DNA of 64,000 nucleotides from NCBI GenBank assembly GCA_037952775.1, contig JBANAY010000003.1:21576001-21640000 (forward strand), in the 5' to 3' direction. The notes under the pieces were generated by a model. That model worked only from the letters and a program-made list of their open reading frames with translations, was not told the origin of the DNA and searched no databases. This document shows positions 1-11,263 of the stretch, one piece after another (the stretch's first letter is position 1; every line of letters starts with the position of its first letter). Source of the DNA: Clonostachys chloroleuca. Lineage: Eukaryota > Ascomycota > Sordariomycetes > Hypocreales > Bionectriaceae. Position numbers and translations under genes: made by a program.

Positions 1-448
1 GAAGTATCTGGCAGTCCAGGCCGCCACTATCGGTGGCTGCTCTTGCGGTGTCGGTGCCCTCCCTTACACTTCGTTTGGCCAGATCTCTGGTGTGTGGTTG
101 GAGTTTGAGTACGGCAGCAGTAACAACCCTAACTTCTCCGGTGCCGATGCCTCTTCGCTGGTTCCCGAGGAATACGGCCTACCCTTCCAGGGCTTGACCA
201 TCACCAGTGAGACCCCTGAACTTGTCTCAGGTTACGAGAAGAAGTCGGTCATCTACCCTAACGGTGACGGCTGCAATGCTTTCCCCAAGGGCACCAAGGC
301 CAATGATGGCTTTGGCTTCAACATTGGCAACACGCAGAAGGGCGGTGATGCTATCCGCCTGCATGCTAAGTGGGGAACCGCTGGCACTCTGGCCGACTGC
401 CCCAACGTCACTGAGGGCCCCAAGAGCTGGCGTCAGACCCGTGCTTAG
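1..448 (+). CDS. C-terminal part of a probable secreted protein (Asp f 4-like)
   Basis: The frame beginning at base 2 is open from the window edge to the TAG at 446-448, so this is the last ~148 residues of a gene whose start lies outside. The fragment has a Cys-Gly-rich stretch (GGCSCGVG) followed by a compact region with SGADAS and NGDGCNAFPKGT motifs. Spacing and wording (G..SN...SGADAS) resemble the C-terminal domain of fungal Asp f 4-like secreted proteins, but this is from memory and not a search. Most of the protein is missing, so a signal peptide cannot be checked. No catalytic motif is visible. Confidence 0.6.
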   Translation, partial: KYLAVQAATIGGCSCGVGALPYTSFGQISGVWLEFEYGSSNNPNFSGADASSLVPEEYGLPFQGLTITSETPELVSGYEKKSVIYPNGDGCNAFPKGTKANDGFGFNIGNTQKGGDAIRLHAKWGTAGTLADCPNVTEGPKSWRQTRA

Positions 449-2153
449 GTTCACACTGTCTCTTTGCGTTACCCAAATGTTCTTTTTTTGTTTCTTCTGG
501 ACTGCAAAGTGCCTGTCCAGAGAGGGAGGCGTGTTCGGCTATGGCCTGATATATAAACAATTCGCATATTTAGTTGGATGGCATCTATATTGGATTTAAT
601 ATGATTTATATTGCTCTACTAAATTTTCGTCCCAATTCTTGTGAATGCATAACCGCAAATGTGCGAAGAATTCCTCCAACAGCTACGTCGCACAACTACT
701 TGCCCGATGCATCTGTCCACGAGAACGTCGGGTTGAACGACGAAAGCGAAGACCCCGAATTGCCGCGTGATTTTGGTTGACGAAACAATGGACAAGGTTT
801 GGGTCCGGTGCAACAGAAGCATACTCAATCCCGGTCGAGAGCCGGCTCAACGGTCACTGGTGTATCGTTCCGGGACCTGTGTGGCGTGAACGTTCAAGCT
901 AGTTTTCATCTTGACGACGGATTGTTCTCCTCCCATAGCGTTATGGATCGTGACAGCAACATGCGGAGTGTTCCACTCGAAAGGCTTGCAAGTAAAACAA
1001 GAGCAAACTCTTCACGCAGATTTTTCATGTATGTCTTTACATCTTCAAATTCTACTCGGCTTCTCTTGGTTCCAAACCCACCCACCGTATGGAGACCGGG
1101 AGACTCCGAGGAAACTAGACTGGAGATCTTCGACCAGGCGGATACACCAGCCAGATCAAAAAGATCGCAAGAAAAAATAGTGAACACACATGCATATCTA
1201 GGCTACGACTGAAGCCCTCACAATGCGGATCGATTGCCCCAAGCTCAACGACGTGGCAACAGAGGATGCCAAGGATGTTGTTGGTTGTGTTGGTCGGGTC
1301 GCTCCCACGGGGGCCAATCGTCGGTACGTGCAACCGAACCATTGGGCTGGTAGGGGCACTAAAAGCTGCAATGCATGCCGGGACACATGGCAAAACTTGT
1401 TGGTTCGCTCAGCTGCTATTTTTCTTAGGATGTTTCAAGTTTGAGCAGACTAGGCAAGCTGCTCCACTGAGAAGCCACCGACGAGCAAAGACTTGTCATT
1501 AGGCACCGAAATGCGCGTTTTTCTTGTCTTACCCTGAAGAGGCACTTGAGAGGTCTCGAGGCCGAGGGCGGAGTCTAACATATGCGTCCGATGGCAGCCT
1601 GGATATTCGATGGGATTCGATGATCATCCGTCGCATTTTTACAGTTGCTTCAATCTATCAAGATATTATTCGTATTGGATTTTGTAGTCTTTGTATGGGT
1701 AGTAATTTTTTGGTCAGGATGTGGGTTGACTTGCTTCCAAAATGTGTAAATGTTGTGTAAATGTACATGTAGTAATGGTACCGGACAAACTCTTTCCCGA
1801 GCATACATGTAATCACCAAATCGCACAAATCGATCACAAGTGCGTGTTGGCTAGCATTACAGTTGCGCTACTCATGAATAGATCCAACAGCACTTCTAGG
1901 AGAGACATCGTAGGAAGCTACGGATATTCTGAGTCTGAAGGCCCTTGCTTGTGTGCTCTCTCGATCTTGCCAAGTAGTTGGCTTATCACGGCAATGACGC
2001 TGAGTCACAGTTTACTTTCGAGTTCCAGTTCCAGTTCCAGGTCGGTCATGAGTTCAAGTAAGAGTTTAAGCTGGGTTTGATGTTATTTCGTGAGAAAATA
2101 CAACAAACAGAGAATCATTAGAAGTCCCTGGCGCTAGCTAGTGTTGCCGGAAT
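449..2153. other. Intergenic, no gene seen
   Basis: About 1.7 kb between the secreted-protein tail and the DUF1308 gene. The only open frames are short, start without context and have no recognisable protein character. The part next to 2154 is the promoter and leader of the DUF1308 gene. A short run of repeated TTCCAG units lies near 2020-2040. I see nothing else. Confidence 0.6.
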
Positions 2154-3764
2154 ATGACCAGTTCGGATCAGCCCACCGAGACTGGCGATGCGCTGCCTTT
2201 GCATACTCGAACCGTTGAGGCAGCGAGAGAATGCCTCGAGACGGGTAACTCGTTGATCCCCGAGATCAACCTCCTGGTATCACGGCTCGAGAAAACTCAT
2301 AGGCCGTCAACACTTGCGGGTCTTATCACTTGGGTTCGGGGCCTTCAGAAAGACCAGAGGGCTCTACAACGGCTTGTGGATGATGAACTCGGCAGCGCAA
2401 CTGAGCTTCCCGAGACTCAGTTAAAAGCAATAGCCAATAAGATACAGGCCAATGTGATTGATGTCAAGCATGCGCATCTCAAATGGTCCATCCTCAAACG
2501 CTGCCATTCCTTCCAAGCGCTAAACCAGACATTCCTTTCATCTACCAAGGAGTCGCGGCGAGAGGTGGTGTCTTCCCAAGAATCTATCTCAGGTCGAGAG
2601 AAACAACTCCTTCACCGCACACTGAAAGAACAGAGCCGTGTTGAAGTTGACGTTGTCGAACGAGGATCGGAGTGGATCGACATCAAATCTATCAGTCTGG
2701 ATCGTCTGGCTCGTCAAATGACAGACTCGGGTTGGGGATGGGGAGAGCATGAACTTGGAGATGTTCTGGACGAAGCGGACTGGGGCGAAGTGCCCCTTGC
2801 CAAGCAGATCAAGCGCCTTGTCGAGGCAGCAAAGCGGAACAGGCACGAGTATCGGATTCCCAGAGTCAGGGTTGTGCTGCCTAGAATACAGGCGGATGCC
2901 AACAATGACGTCGCGGTGTTTATAGACCAGCTTCGAATCATTGATCCTCAGGTTGAAGTCATCATCAATGACAGCCAGAGTGATTTTCTCACCAGTGAGC
3001 CTCCCCAGCTCGAGACTGCCATTGAGAATCTCGCGGGAGATGAACTTGCCGGCCTGACACCGGTTCTCAACATGGATCACACCATCCTTATAGATCTCAT
3101 CTCCGACATCACTCATTATAACCTTGAGCCCCAGCCCTGGCAAGCATCGACGACTCAAGCCCAGATCAAGGAAGAGAATCGGCATCCAGATGGGCTTATG
3201 GCACCCACTCTGTATCCATTGCTGCGAGGTCGCAAACTCATCTGTACCAAGGAAGCAGCTGAGCACTTCCATGAAGTTCTGAGTACCGTCGGTACAAATA
3301 CTGAAAGACAGCGTGGACACCTCCTCGTACCCAGGGACCCCGAGACACTCGCACTGTTACCTTCAATCATCCACGCCAAGTTCTCTTCCCTTTCCGTCCG
3401 CCCACCTCCTGCCGATCTGCAAATCCCAGTCACGATTCTGTCCGACCCTACTGATTTCCAAGCTGCCGTGAGAGATGGCAGACTTCCCGAGGTGGCGCTC
3501 GACGTTGCTCGCTGCGGCGGGTTCAAAAGTTCCAAGCTGTCCATTTACATGCACGGATGGGCGGAGGGATTCACGACTATCACGAGTAACAAGGAGATCA
3601 GGGGCCACATACGCACATGGGTTGAGGCGCACCGGCGGACCGAGGACGACGTTGGACCGAGCATTTATAGGGTTGATGTGACTCGGAACCTGCTCGCCAA
3701 GGCCGCTACGCCTCCGGAGAGTTGCCCTGATGGGGGTTATGAGAATGGGGAGGATGGAAGTTAA
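2154..3764 (+). CDS. DUF1308 / C7orf25-like (UPF0415) protein
   Basis: A single exon encodes 536 residues. It matches the layout of the eukaryotic UPF0415 (C7orf25) family: a helical N-terminal half, then a central block with E-rich and WIDIKS motifs, then the DUF1308 part containing LNMDHTILIDLISDITHYN and LICTKEAAEHFHEVL. That last region looks like a nuclease-fold (PIN-like) core, but this is inference. The biochemical role of the family is unknown. The start is the first ATG of the open frame. The neighbour downstream (3990-4715) is convergent. The last ~20 residues are low complexity. Confidence 0.8.
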   Translation: MTSSDQPTETGDALPLHTRTVEAARECLETGNSLIPEINLLVSRLEKTHRPSTLAGLITWVRGLQKDQRALQRLVDDELGSATELPETQLKAIANKIQANVIDVKHAHLKWSILKRCHSFQALNQTFLSSTKESRREVVSSQESISGREKQLLHRTLKEQSRVEVDVVERGSEWIDIKSISLDRLARQMTDSGWGWGEHELGDVLDEADWGEVPLAKQIKRLVEAAKRNRHEYRIPRVRVVLPRIQADANNDVAVFIDQLRIIDPQVEVIINDSQSDFLTSEPPQLETAIENLAGDELAGLTPVLNMDHTILIDLISDITHYNLEPQPWQASTTQAQIKEENRHPDGLMAPTLYPLLRGRKLICTKEAAEHFHEVLSTVGTNTERQRGHLLVPRDPETLALLPSIIHAKFSSLSVRPPPADLQIPVTILSDPTDFQAAVRDGRLPEVALDVARCGGFKSSKLSIYMHGWAEGFTTITSNKEIRGHIRTWVEAHRRTEDDVGPSIYRVDVTRNLLAKAATPPESCPDGGYENGEDGS

Positions 3765-3989
3765 CTGAAATTTTATGAGCAGATGTTATTGAATGCATTA
3801 TGGTGTCCTAATGAGCTATGGGGTTATGAAAATAACAGCCATCCAGACCTCACCGGTTCGAGACACTGACCACCTTGATCACATCTATATTATGAACCTG
3901 AAATTGATACAGACACCGACATTCTGCTCACAAATATTCTTTTAGCCTCGTGTTAGTTACACTGGATTTAAACCTCTGCCGTTCCCAAA

Positions 3990-4715
3990 CTAGTTTTTCG
4001 TCGGAATGGCCGAACAGGCAAGATCAACCTTCACGCTGGGAGTCGCGGCCGTGGTCGTGGCGGTGTACCGAATCGGAGCGAAGTAGTATATGACCCCCGT
4101 GGACCACTCAAGCGCGCACTCGCCACAGTCCACCGTGCTCGTGGACGTCACGGTGGAAGGGTAGAAGGTCCAGGTGGAGTTGGCCACCATGGCGTCGAGG
4201 GCCGTCGCGGAGGTGCACTCTGGCTTGTCGATGCCGGGCGGGGTGACGGTGGTAGGGCCCTCGGGCTCTGTGTAGTCGGGTTCGAAGTACGAAATGGGTT
4301 TCACGTTCTCATCTAGGGAGGCCGTGGAAGTGATGGTGGGGGACGATGGGCCGCGGCGGTTCTTGGGAGGGTGTATCTCGGTTTTCAACGTTGTTGATGG
4401 GGCGGGGACCGAGCCGCACTCATATTCGGTTGTGACTAACGGGGTGCTGGCGGTCGTGGTTGCATTGAAGAGCACAACCGGGGGGATACCGAGGGGCACG
4501 ATCATCGGGACGACATCTTCGCAGATGCCACAATCGACGGTGCTCGTGTGGGTAGTAGTGGTCGTGAATATTGTCCTGGTAGGCCCAAATGTGAATTTCG
4601 GTAGGATAGGTAGGACGCTCTGGCACTGAGATGGCTGCGGCTCCTCGAGCGCGGTTGGGTCCGAGGCGCGGGCGAGGGAGGCCAGCACGAAGCTGGCGAT
4701 GAGAGATTTGGCCAT
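3990..4715 (-). CDS. Small secreted Ser/Thr-rich protein with duplicated 4-Cys module
   Basis: A single exon encodes 241 residues. Residues 1-17 form a signal peptide (hydrophobic core, Ala-Arg-Ala before the likely cleavage). The mature part holds eight cysteines in two equal sets: C31, C62, C65, C100 and C167, C197, C200, C234. The spacing is C-x30-C-x2-C-x34-C and C-x29-C-x2-C-x33-C. Each set contains a STVDCG motif and a TATTTA/NATTTA-like strand, so the gene carries an internal tandem duplication joined by a Pro/Thr-rich linker (about 105-165). Possible N-glycosylation sites are NAT (84) and NST (179). No GPI signal or enzyme motif is visible. It is probably extracellular or wall-associated; the function is unknown. 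Confidence 0.75.
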   Translation of the reverse strand: MAKSLIASFVLASLARASDPTALEEPQPSQCQSVLPILPKFTFGPTRTIFTTTTTHTSTVDCGICEDVVPMIVPLGIPPVVLFNATTTASTPLVTTEYECGSVPAPSTTLKTEIHPPKNRRGPSSPTITSTASLDENVKPISYFEPDYTEPEGPTTVTPPGIDKPECTSATALDAMVANSTWTFYPSTVTSTSTVDCGECALEWSTGVIYYFAPIRYTATTTAATPSVKVDLACSAIPTKN

Positions 4716-5159
4716 TTCTTCAGTATCAGTGATTTCCAGGCAGGTGATGAGGGATCCTCGATAGTATCTTGGACTATGAGGGGGATCAACGAGGACGAGA
4801 TGTAACGAGGATGGGTAGACGAAGTTGAAGGGATGGGGGATTCGAGGGGAGGAATGCCATGATGGATTCTGTGATTCACTTGGTCGCCTGATGAACGGAA
4901 GACATATGGAACAGCGGAAGAATGTGGCTTTATTGACTTTTTTTTGGTTTGGTGGTCATCAGTTGCCCGAGACATAGACACCTCACTGTGAGTCAAAACG
5001 TGGAGGGCGAGGCGGAAAGATTTGGGGTTTACGCTCACAGTAGGCTAATGACAGTAGGTGGCAAAAACATGTCTTGTGATTGGGGGTTCAATCGTTGATA
5101 TTCTCTTATGTCTCAAGTAATGTTGCTAGATCAAAGGATTAGATAGCATTGGTTAATAC

Positions 5160-5395
5160 AAAGTAGTGGACAGGAGAAATGAGACATCTAATGGAATAGA
5201 CGGCTTCCTACGATGAATAGAAACCGCCCCGCAGTATGAGATGAAATCAAGTAACAATGTAGGTGTGTTATTATTCCCTCAGCATGCGTTATTAGCTCTC
5301 AATAATCTGATAATACTGCTCGCAGACTCAAAATAAACAGCTTAATGTTTGAGTGTCTCAATTTCAATGCCCCCACTTGAATGGGCTGTTATCAA
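5160..5395 (+). repeat. Dispersed degenerate repeat, copy A
   Basis: About 235 bp that realigns with 11670-11910 (copy B) and 53785-53990 (copy C). Shared blocks in order are a GACAGGA..GAGACA.CTAATG block, TACGATGAATAGAAA, CTGATAATACTG.TCGCAGACTCAAAA, and TGTCTCAATTTCAATG. No open frame spans it and no terminal inverted repeat is obvious. Confidence 0.6.
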
Positions 5396-7420
5396 GCCTG
5401 TCGATGCACACTCAACCACAGCCGGCGTGGACGAGACTGGATTCATGGCAAGAAGATGCAAATGATAGCATAAAATGCCAATGATAGGTATTTATGGTGG
5501 TAGGACGCTGGTCCTCTAAGGTTTCGTAGTGTTTGATGTGAATGTGGAGAGAAGAGTTCTGTGGCATAGTCTCGAAACCTTGCTTGCCCGACGAGAAGAT
5601 ATTTTCTGCCTGCTGCCTACCGTAGATCGCGAATCAAATTATACAGTGCTCCCTCAGCCAGCTATGCCTACCTAGTTCTTGAAAAATTAATTAAGGTTTA
5701 GTTTCAACATGTAAGTGGAGGGGTACTGGGAGCTGATGTCGTCTAGGGCTACATCTTACGACGACATGGTGCATGTATGTACAATGCCTAAAACTCATAA
5801 AGAGGTATAAGATGACTTGGATATCTGGGATTTCATGACTATTTGTTGACATCTGCAGAGAAAAGTGATCCTGTAGTAAGTCCAAGTGTCTGGAGTGGCT
5901 CGTTCAGCAGAGTCTTTGTTAAAAACGGTCTTTCAGGGAGGCATGTAGCCACAATACCGGCCCTACTTGGTCATAGCAAGGACTACATGCCAAGTGACAA
6001 AGAGTATTGCTTATGGAGGGACTTGGGTGGCACATTCCCCGAGTGTGGCATGTGCTCACTTTACAATTACAGTTTAGTCCCCCGGTTATTACTACAACAT
6101 ATCTTGGCCCTCCTCTTTTCTGCCGTGGTGCACATGAAGAAGGGCTAACTAAGATGATGCATGTCATGGGAAAATACTTAGATGTCGGTGAGCCCCTGCC
6201 TGAGGCGGTCGATTCTGGGGCCCCGCGAAGTTGGAAGCAGGGGGATGCTGAGCAAATCTGTGGCGGGGAAGGCCTGTCTGCGGCAGAGTAGATATCGCGA
6301 AATCAATCGAGGGCCGAGAGAGGGCTTAATATAGATTTGATGATATTGCCGCCATGATGAAATAAAATATGTCTGCTTGTGTGCTGCCACTGGACGCGGC
6401 GCTGGCTGCATGTGCTGCTCTCTGTGCTGTTATTCGGTCGGCTTGGCTGGGATATGGGCCACTCATAGGCGAGCGTGCTGACAACGTGGCTGGAGGTATA
6501 ATTGCTAAGATGGGCTGGATTGGTTTCAGCTTTTGCTAAGCAAATCCAATGCTACTGAGCTGGTAGGCTGCTGGTGCTGCAGTGCGGCAAATCCACTCCC
6601 AACTGTGGCCCAACCACCAGACCTACACCCCACCTCAAGTTGGTGGTTGGAGGGGTAGATGGACCTCATTTCACTGAGAGGCAAGCTCACAACCGTTGCT
6701 GGGCCAGCGTGAACAATGCCGAGGGAGAGATTTGCCAGATGGAAGAGAAGATACTAGATTGATGGAGGTAGGGATACGATGCAGGATGTAACCTCTGCTG
6801 CCCCATCCACGCATCCTGCAATGCAGACCAGGCCAGTCGTCCAGCGGCATGATGATGCCCGACCAACCTCGATATCCCGGGCTCCATCTAAAAGGACCCT
6901 GGGCAAAGGCAGCACAAACCTTGCTTTTTGGGGCTGAAGGTAAATTTTTGGGAGGAAAAATAGCAGCAAGAGGCGGTCCTCCCGCTCTCTCTCACATGCT
7001 GACTACAGCTGGAGCTCGAAGAGGGACGATGGATCATAGATCAGCTTGGAGGGGCAAGGCTCACCTCCGTAGAATCAGCTAGCCTAGTTGCTTGGGCCAA
7101 CCCGCCAAAATCCGGCACAAAGCAGACTGGGCCAACGTTTCTGGTTGCCGCTGGATGGAGCCAAGGAGAAAAAAAATCTGCGCTGTTGCCAGAGGCATCT
7201 GGCTTCCGCCCTGCATGAACCGGCCTCACCGCTTTTGCCATCGCCTCCGTTGGGACTAGCGTGTGCTGATAAGACGATAAGCCTGAGAAGATAGCCGCCA
7301 ATGGAGGGGCACTGCCCGTAAGAAAAGTGCGGACCACGGCCCTTTGGTGGTGGGTGGCACCCTGGTTGGCCACTGTGGGAGGGGAGCGAAAAAAAAAAGT
7401 TGTGGTGGGAGGCGAGGCAC

Positions 7421-7510
7421 ATAAAACTTATCTGCCCGTAGCCCTCCACCCAAGCACTTTTTTCTCTTTTCCACCTCCCCATCCTCCCTCCCCTTTCCCA
7501 TCCTAATCAA
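7421..7510 (+). promoter_or_regulatory. Probable eEF3 core promoter and pyrimidine-rich start region
   Basis: An ATAAAA box at 7421 is followed by a long C/T tract (about 7441-7505). This arrangement is typical of strongly transcribed housekeeping genes in filamentous fungi. The start codon of eEF3 lies about 280 bp downstream, which implies a long 5' leader. Inferred from sequence pattern only. Confidence 0.4.
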
Positions 7511-7786
7511 TCATCGACTTGGTCGTCATCCTCCAGGCGAACCTTCTCGTGGGATTCGAAAGTGTCTCATTCTCTTCTTTCTTCCTGGTCGTTGTTCTCG
7601 GATTCACTTCCCAGAAACAACCCCGCCACCTCCACCAAAAGGCCACGATAGAACAGAGTCGACTCCTCCATCGTCTCTGTTGGCTTCGCTTGATCCTTTA
7701 GACGTTTATTCGTTCTAGGATCTCATTCTTATCTTAATCTCCCGGTCGAACCGTATACCGAAAAAATAAAATAAAAAACCGACAAG

Positions 7787-10700
7787 ATGCCTTCCGAGAA
7801 CGCTGGTTCCGTCAAGGTCCTTGAGGAGCTCTTCCAGAAGCTCAACGTCTCCAAGGAGGCTTCCGACATCAAGGAGGCCTCTACCGAGATCGCTTCTTTC
7901 ATCAACGGTCGTATTGAGGACCAGGCCGTCCCCAGCACGTAAGTCTCTCCCACCATTTCGATCATCTCCAGGGCTTTGAGAATTTTCTTTTCTATTTGCC
8001 TTTTCCAAGCCCTCGCTATATGGACGCAATCCCTGCAATTTCTGGCAATGTTGGGCTTGCATTGGCATTGCGCCGCGGCGCTGATTTCCCCTGTCGATAT
8101 CAGCCCCTCACCATATGCCAGATTAGCACCCGCAAATTTTTTTTTTGGAGGGGTAACATTAGTACTGACAGAGTGGGTATTCTAGTTTCGTTGCAAGCCT
8201 CCAGAAGTCCCTCTCCAACAAGAAGGATGCTCTCGCCCGTGAGAAGGCTGCCATCGCCATTGAGCAGATTGCCTCCCACGCCGAGGTCTCTGCTTCTGTC
8301 GAGCCCTACCTCGTTGTCCTTCTTCCCGCTGCCCTTGCCGCTGTTGGCGACAAGATCACTGCCGTGAAGAATGCCGGCCAGGCTGCCGTCCTCGCCATTG
8401 CTGGCGCCATCAACGGCAACGCCTCCAAGGCTGCCCTCCCTCACATCATGGAGTCTCTCCGCAATGCCCAGAAGTGGCCTGAGAAGATGGCTGCTCTTGA
8501 CTTCATTGATGCCCTCGTCAAGTCCGCCCCTGCTCAGCTCGCTGCCCGTGTCCCCGAACTGATCCCCGTCATCTCTGAGGCTATGTGGGATACCAAGAAG
8601 GAGGTCAAGGAGCGTGCCTACAAGACCATGGAGTCGCTCTGCCAGCTCATCGTCAACAGGGATATTGAGCGTTTCATTCCCGAGCTTATCAAGTGTATTG
8701 CTAAGCCCGAGAACGTCCCCGAGACCGTCCATCTGCTCGGTGCCACCACTTTCGTTACCGAGGTCCAGGAGCCCACTCTTGCCCTCATGGTTCCTCTTCT
8801 AGACCGTGGTCTTGCTGAGCGTGAGACCGCCATCAAGCGAAAGGCTGCTGTCATTGTTGACAACATGTGCAAGCTGGTCGACGATCCCAACATTGTCGCT
8901 CCTTTCTTGCCCAAGATGATGCCAGGTCTTACCAAGAACTACGAAAACTTGGCTGACCCCGAGGCCCGTGAGAAGACCAAGCAGGCTCTCGACACCCTCA
9001 CCCGTGTCGGTAACATCAAGGATGGTGTCATCCCTGAGGCCCGCAACGACGGTGACCAGAAGGTTGTCCTTGCCAAGCTCAAGGAGATCCTTGCCCCCAA
9101 GTACGCCAACTACCTCGAGAAGATGGGCCCCGTTGCCGAGTACATTGCTGCCATTGCTGGTCAAATCGTCGACGAGAAGGAGAAGGAGCCCGTTGTCTGG
9201 GTCGACACCCTCAAGCCTTATGTCGCTGTCATCACTGGCATCGACAACTCCGAGAGCGTCATCGAGACTCTCCGCAAGAAGGCCTCCCCCGGCGCCCAGG
9301 CCGAGGATGAGGTTGAGCCCGATGAGGAGGAGGGTGAGGATCTGTGCAACTGCACCTTCTCCCTTGCCTACGGTGCCAAGATCCTGCTGAACCAGACCCA
9401 CCTCCGTCTCAAGCGTGGCCAGCGCTACGGTCTTTGCGGTCCCAACGGTTCCGGAAAGTCTACTCTGATGCGTGCCATCAACAACGAGCAGGTCGAGGGT
9501 TTCCCCAAGCAGAGCGAAGTCAAGACTGTCTTCGTCGAGCACGACCTGGACTCTGCTGATACCGAGATGACCACCATCGAGTGGACTATGAAGAAGCTCG
9601 AGGAGGCTGGTGTCACCACCACCAAGGACGACGTCGTCAAGCAGCTTACCGAGTTCGGCTTCACCGAGCAGATGATTACTGGCGAGATTTCCGCTCTTTC
9701 CGGTGGTTGGAAGATGAAGCTCGCTCTGTGCCGTGCCGTCTTCGAGGCTCCTGATATCCTGCTTCTGGACGAGCCTACCAACCATTTGGACGTGAAGAAC
9801 GTCAAGTGGCTCGAGGACTACCTCATCAATTCCCCTTGCACCTCCATCATCGTCTCCCACGACTCTAGCTTCCTCGACAACGTCTGCCAGCACATCGTCC
9901 ACTACGAGCGCTTCAAGCTCAAGCGTTACAAGGGTAACCTGGCCGAGTTCGTCAAGCGTGTTCCTTCCGCTAGGTCCTACTACGAGCTCGGTGCCTCCGA
10001 GATCGAGTTCTCCTTCCCTGAGCCCGGTTTCCTCGAGGGTGTCAAGACCAAGGCCAAGGCCATTCTCCGTGCCACCAAGATGTCCTTCCAGTACCCCGGT
10101 ACCTCCAAGCCCCAGATCTCCGACATCACCTTCCAGTGCTCTCTCGGTTCCCGTATTGCCGTCATTGGTCCCAACGGTGCCGGTAAGAGTACTCTGATCA
10201 ACGTTCTTACCGGTGAGCTCATCCCTACCCAGGGTGAGATCTACCAGCACGAGAACATCCGTATCGCCTACATCAAGCAGCACGCTTTCGCCCACATTGA
10301 TAACCACTTGGACAGCACCCCCTCCGAGTACATTCAGTGGCGTTTCCAGACCGGTGAGGACCGTGAGACCATGGACCGTGCCAACAAGATCATCACCGAG
10401 GCCGATGAGAAGGCCATGGACAAGGTCTTCAAGATCGAGGGTACCTCCCGTCGTGTCATTGGCATCAACGCCCGTAGAAAGTTCAAGAACTCTTACGAGT
10501 ACGAGTGCTCTTTCGCCATTGGTGAAAACATTGGCATGAAGAACGAGCGCTGGACCCCCATGATGTCTGCTGACAACGTCTGGCTGCCCCGTAACGAGCT
10601 GCTCGCCTCTCACCAGAAGATGGTCGCCGATGTCGATATGAAGGAGGCCCTTGCCTCCGGTCAGTTCCGTCCTCTGGTCCGTAAGGAGATTGAGTCTCAC

Positions 10701-11263
10701 TGCGCCAACTTCGGTCTGGACGCTGAGCTCGTCTCTCACTCCCGCATGCGTGGTCTGTCTGGTGGCCAGCGTGTCAAGACTGTCCTCGCTGCTTGCTCGT
10801 GGCAGCGACCTCACTTGATCGTCCTTGACGAGCCTACCAACTATCTGGACCGTGACTCCCTCGGTGCCCTGTCCAAGGCCCTGAAGAAGTTCGAGGGTGG
10901 TGTCATCATCATCACTCACTCCGCCGAGTTCACCAAGGATCTTACTGAGGAAGTCTGGGCCGTCATGGACGGTAAGATGACTCCTTCCGGACACAACTGG
11001 GTGTCTGGCCAGGGCTCTGGTCCCCGTCTCAAGCAGGACGGTGATGACGAGGAGGAGAAGTTCGATGCCATGGGTAACAAGATTGTTACCACCAAGAAGA
11101 AGGCCAAGCTGTCCTCTTCTGAGGCCCGTAAGAAGAAGAAGGGTAAGTTAACAATCCTATCATGTCCCGCCGTCTGGAATGCAAATGCTAACAATTTCTC
11201 ACAGAGCGTATGGCCCGCCGCAAGCGTGGTGAGGAGGTGTTCAGTGATGAGGACGAGCTGTAA
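7787..11263 (+). CDS. Translation elongation factor 3 (eEF3), ABC-F ATPase
   Basis: Exons are 7787-7938, 8186-11142 and 11205-11263, giving 1055 residues (yeast Yef3 is 1044). Introns have GTAAGT donors and TAG/CAG acceptors. The order is N-terminal HEAT repeats (about 40-320), then two ABC domains. ABC1 has Walker [10 protein letters not shown] (469), signature LSGGW (555) and Walker B DEPTNHLD (579). ABC2 has GPNGAGKST (712), LSGGQ (908) and DEPTNYLD (932), with the chromodomain-type insertion between them. The C-terminus is Lys-rich and acidic (KKKK, FSDEDEL), as usual for ribosome contact. It hydrolyses ATP to help release E-site tRNA during elongation. Codon use is strongly biased to C-ending codons, as expected for high expression. 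Confidence 0.97.

Larger units (their letters stand above)
4716..7786. other. 3.1 kb intergenic region upstream of eEF3
   Basis: No coding region is convincing here. The block contains one copy of a dispersed repeat (5160-5395), a poorly structured central part, and the promoter and leader of eEF3 at the right end. It may include the promoter of the minus-strand secreted-protein gene at the left end. Open frames of 60-130 codons occur but lack protein character. Confidence 0.6.

Noticed and set aside
3841..3900. GGTTCGAGAC, similar to a tRNA B box
   Set aside because: No matching A box or cloverleaf around it.
8799..10994. 731-codon open frame antisense to eEF3
   Set aside because: It is a shadow of strong codon bias in the eEF3 gene; composition is dominated by Leu, Gly, Asp and Val, and no domain is recognisable.
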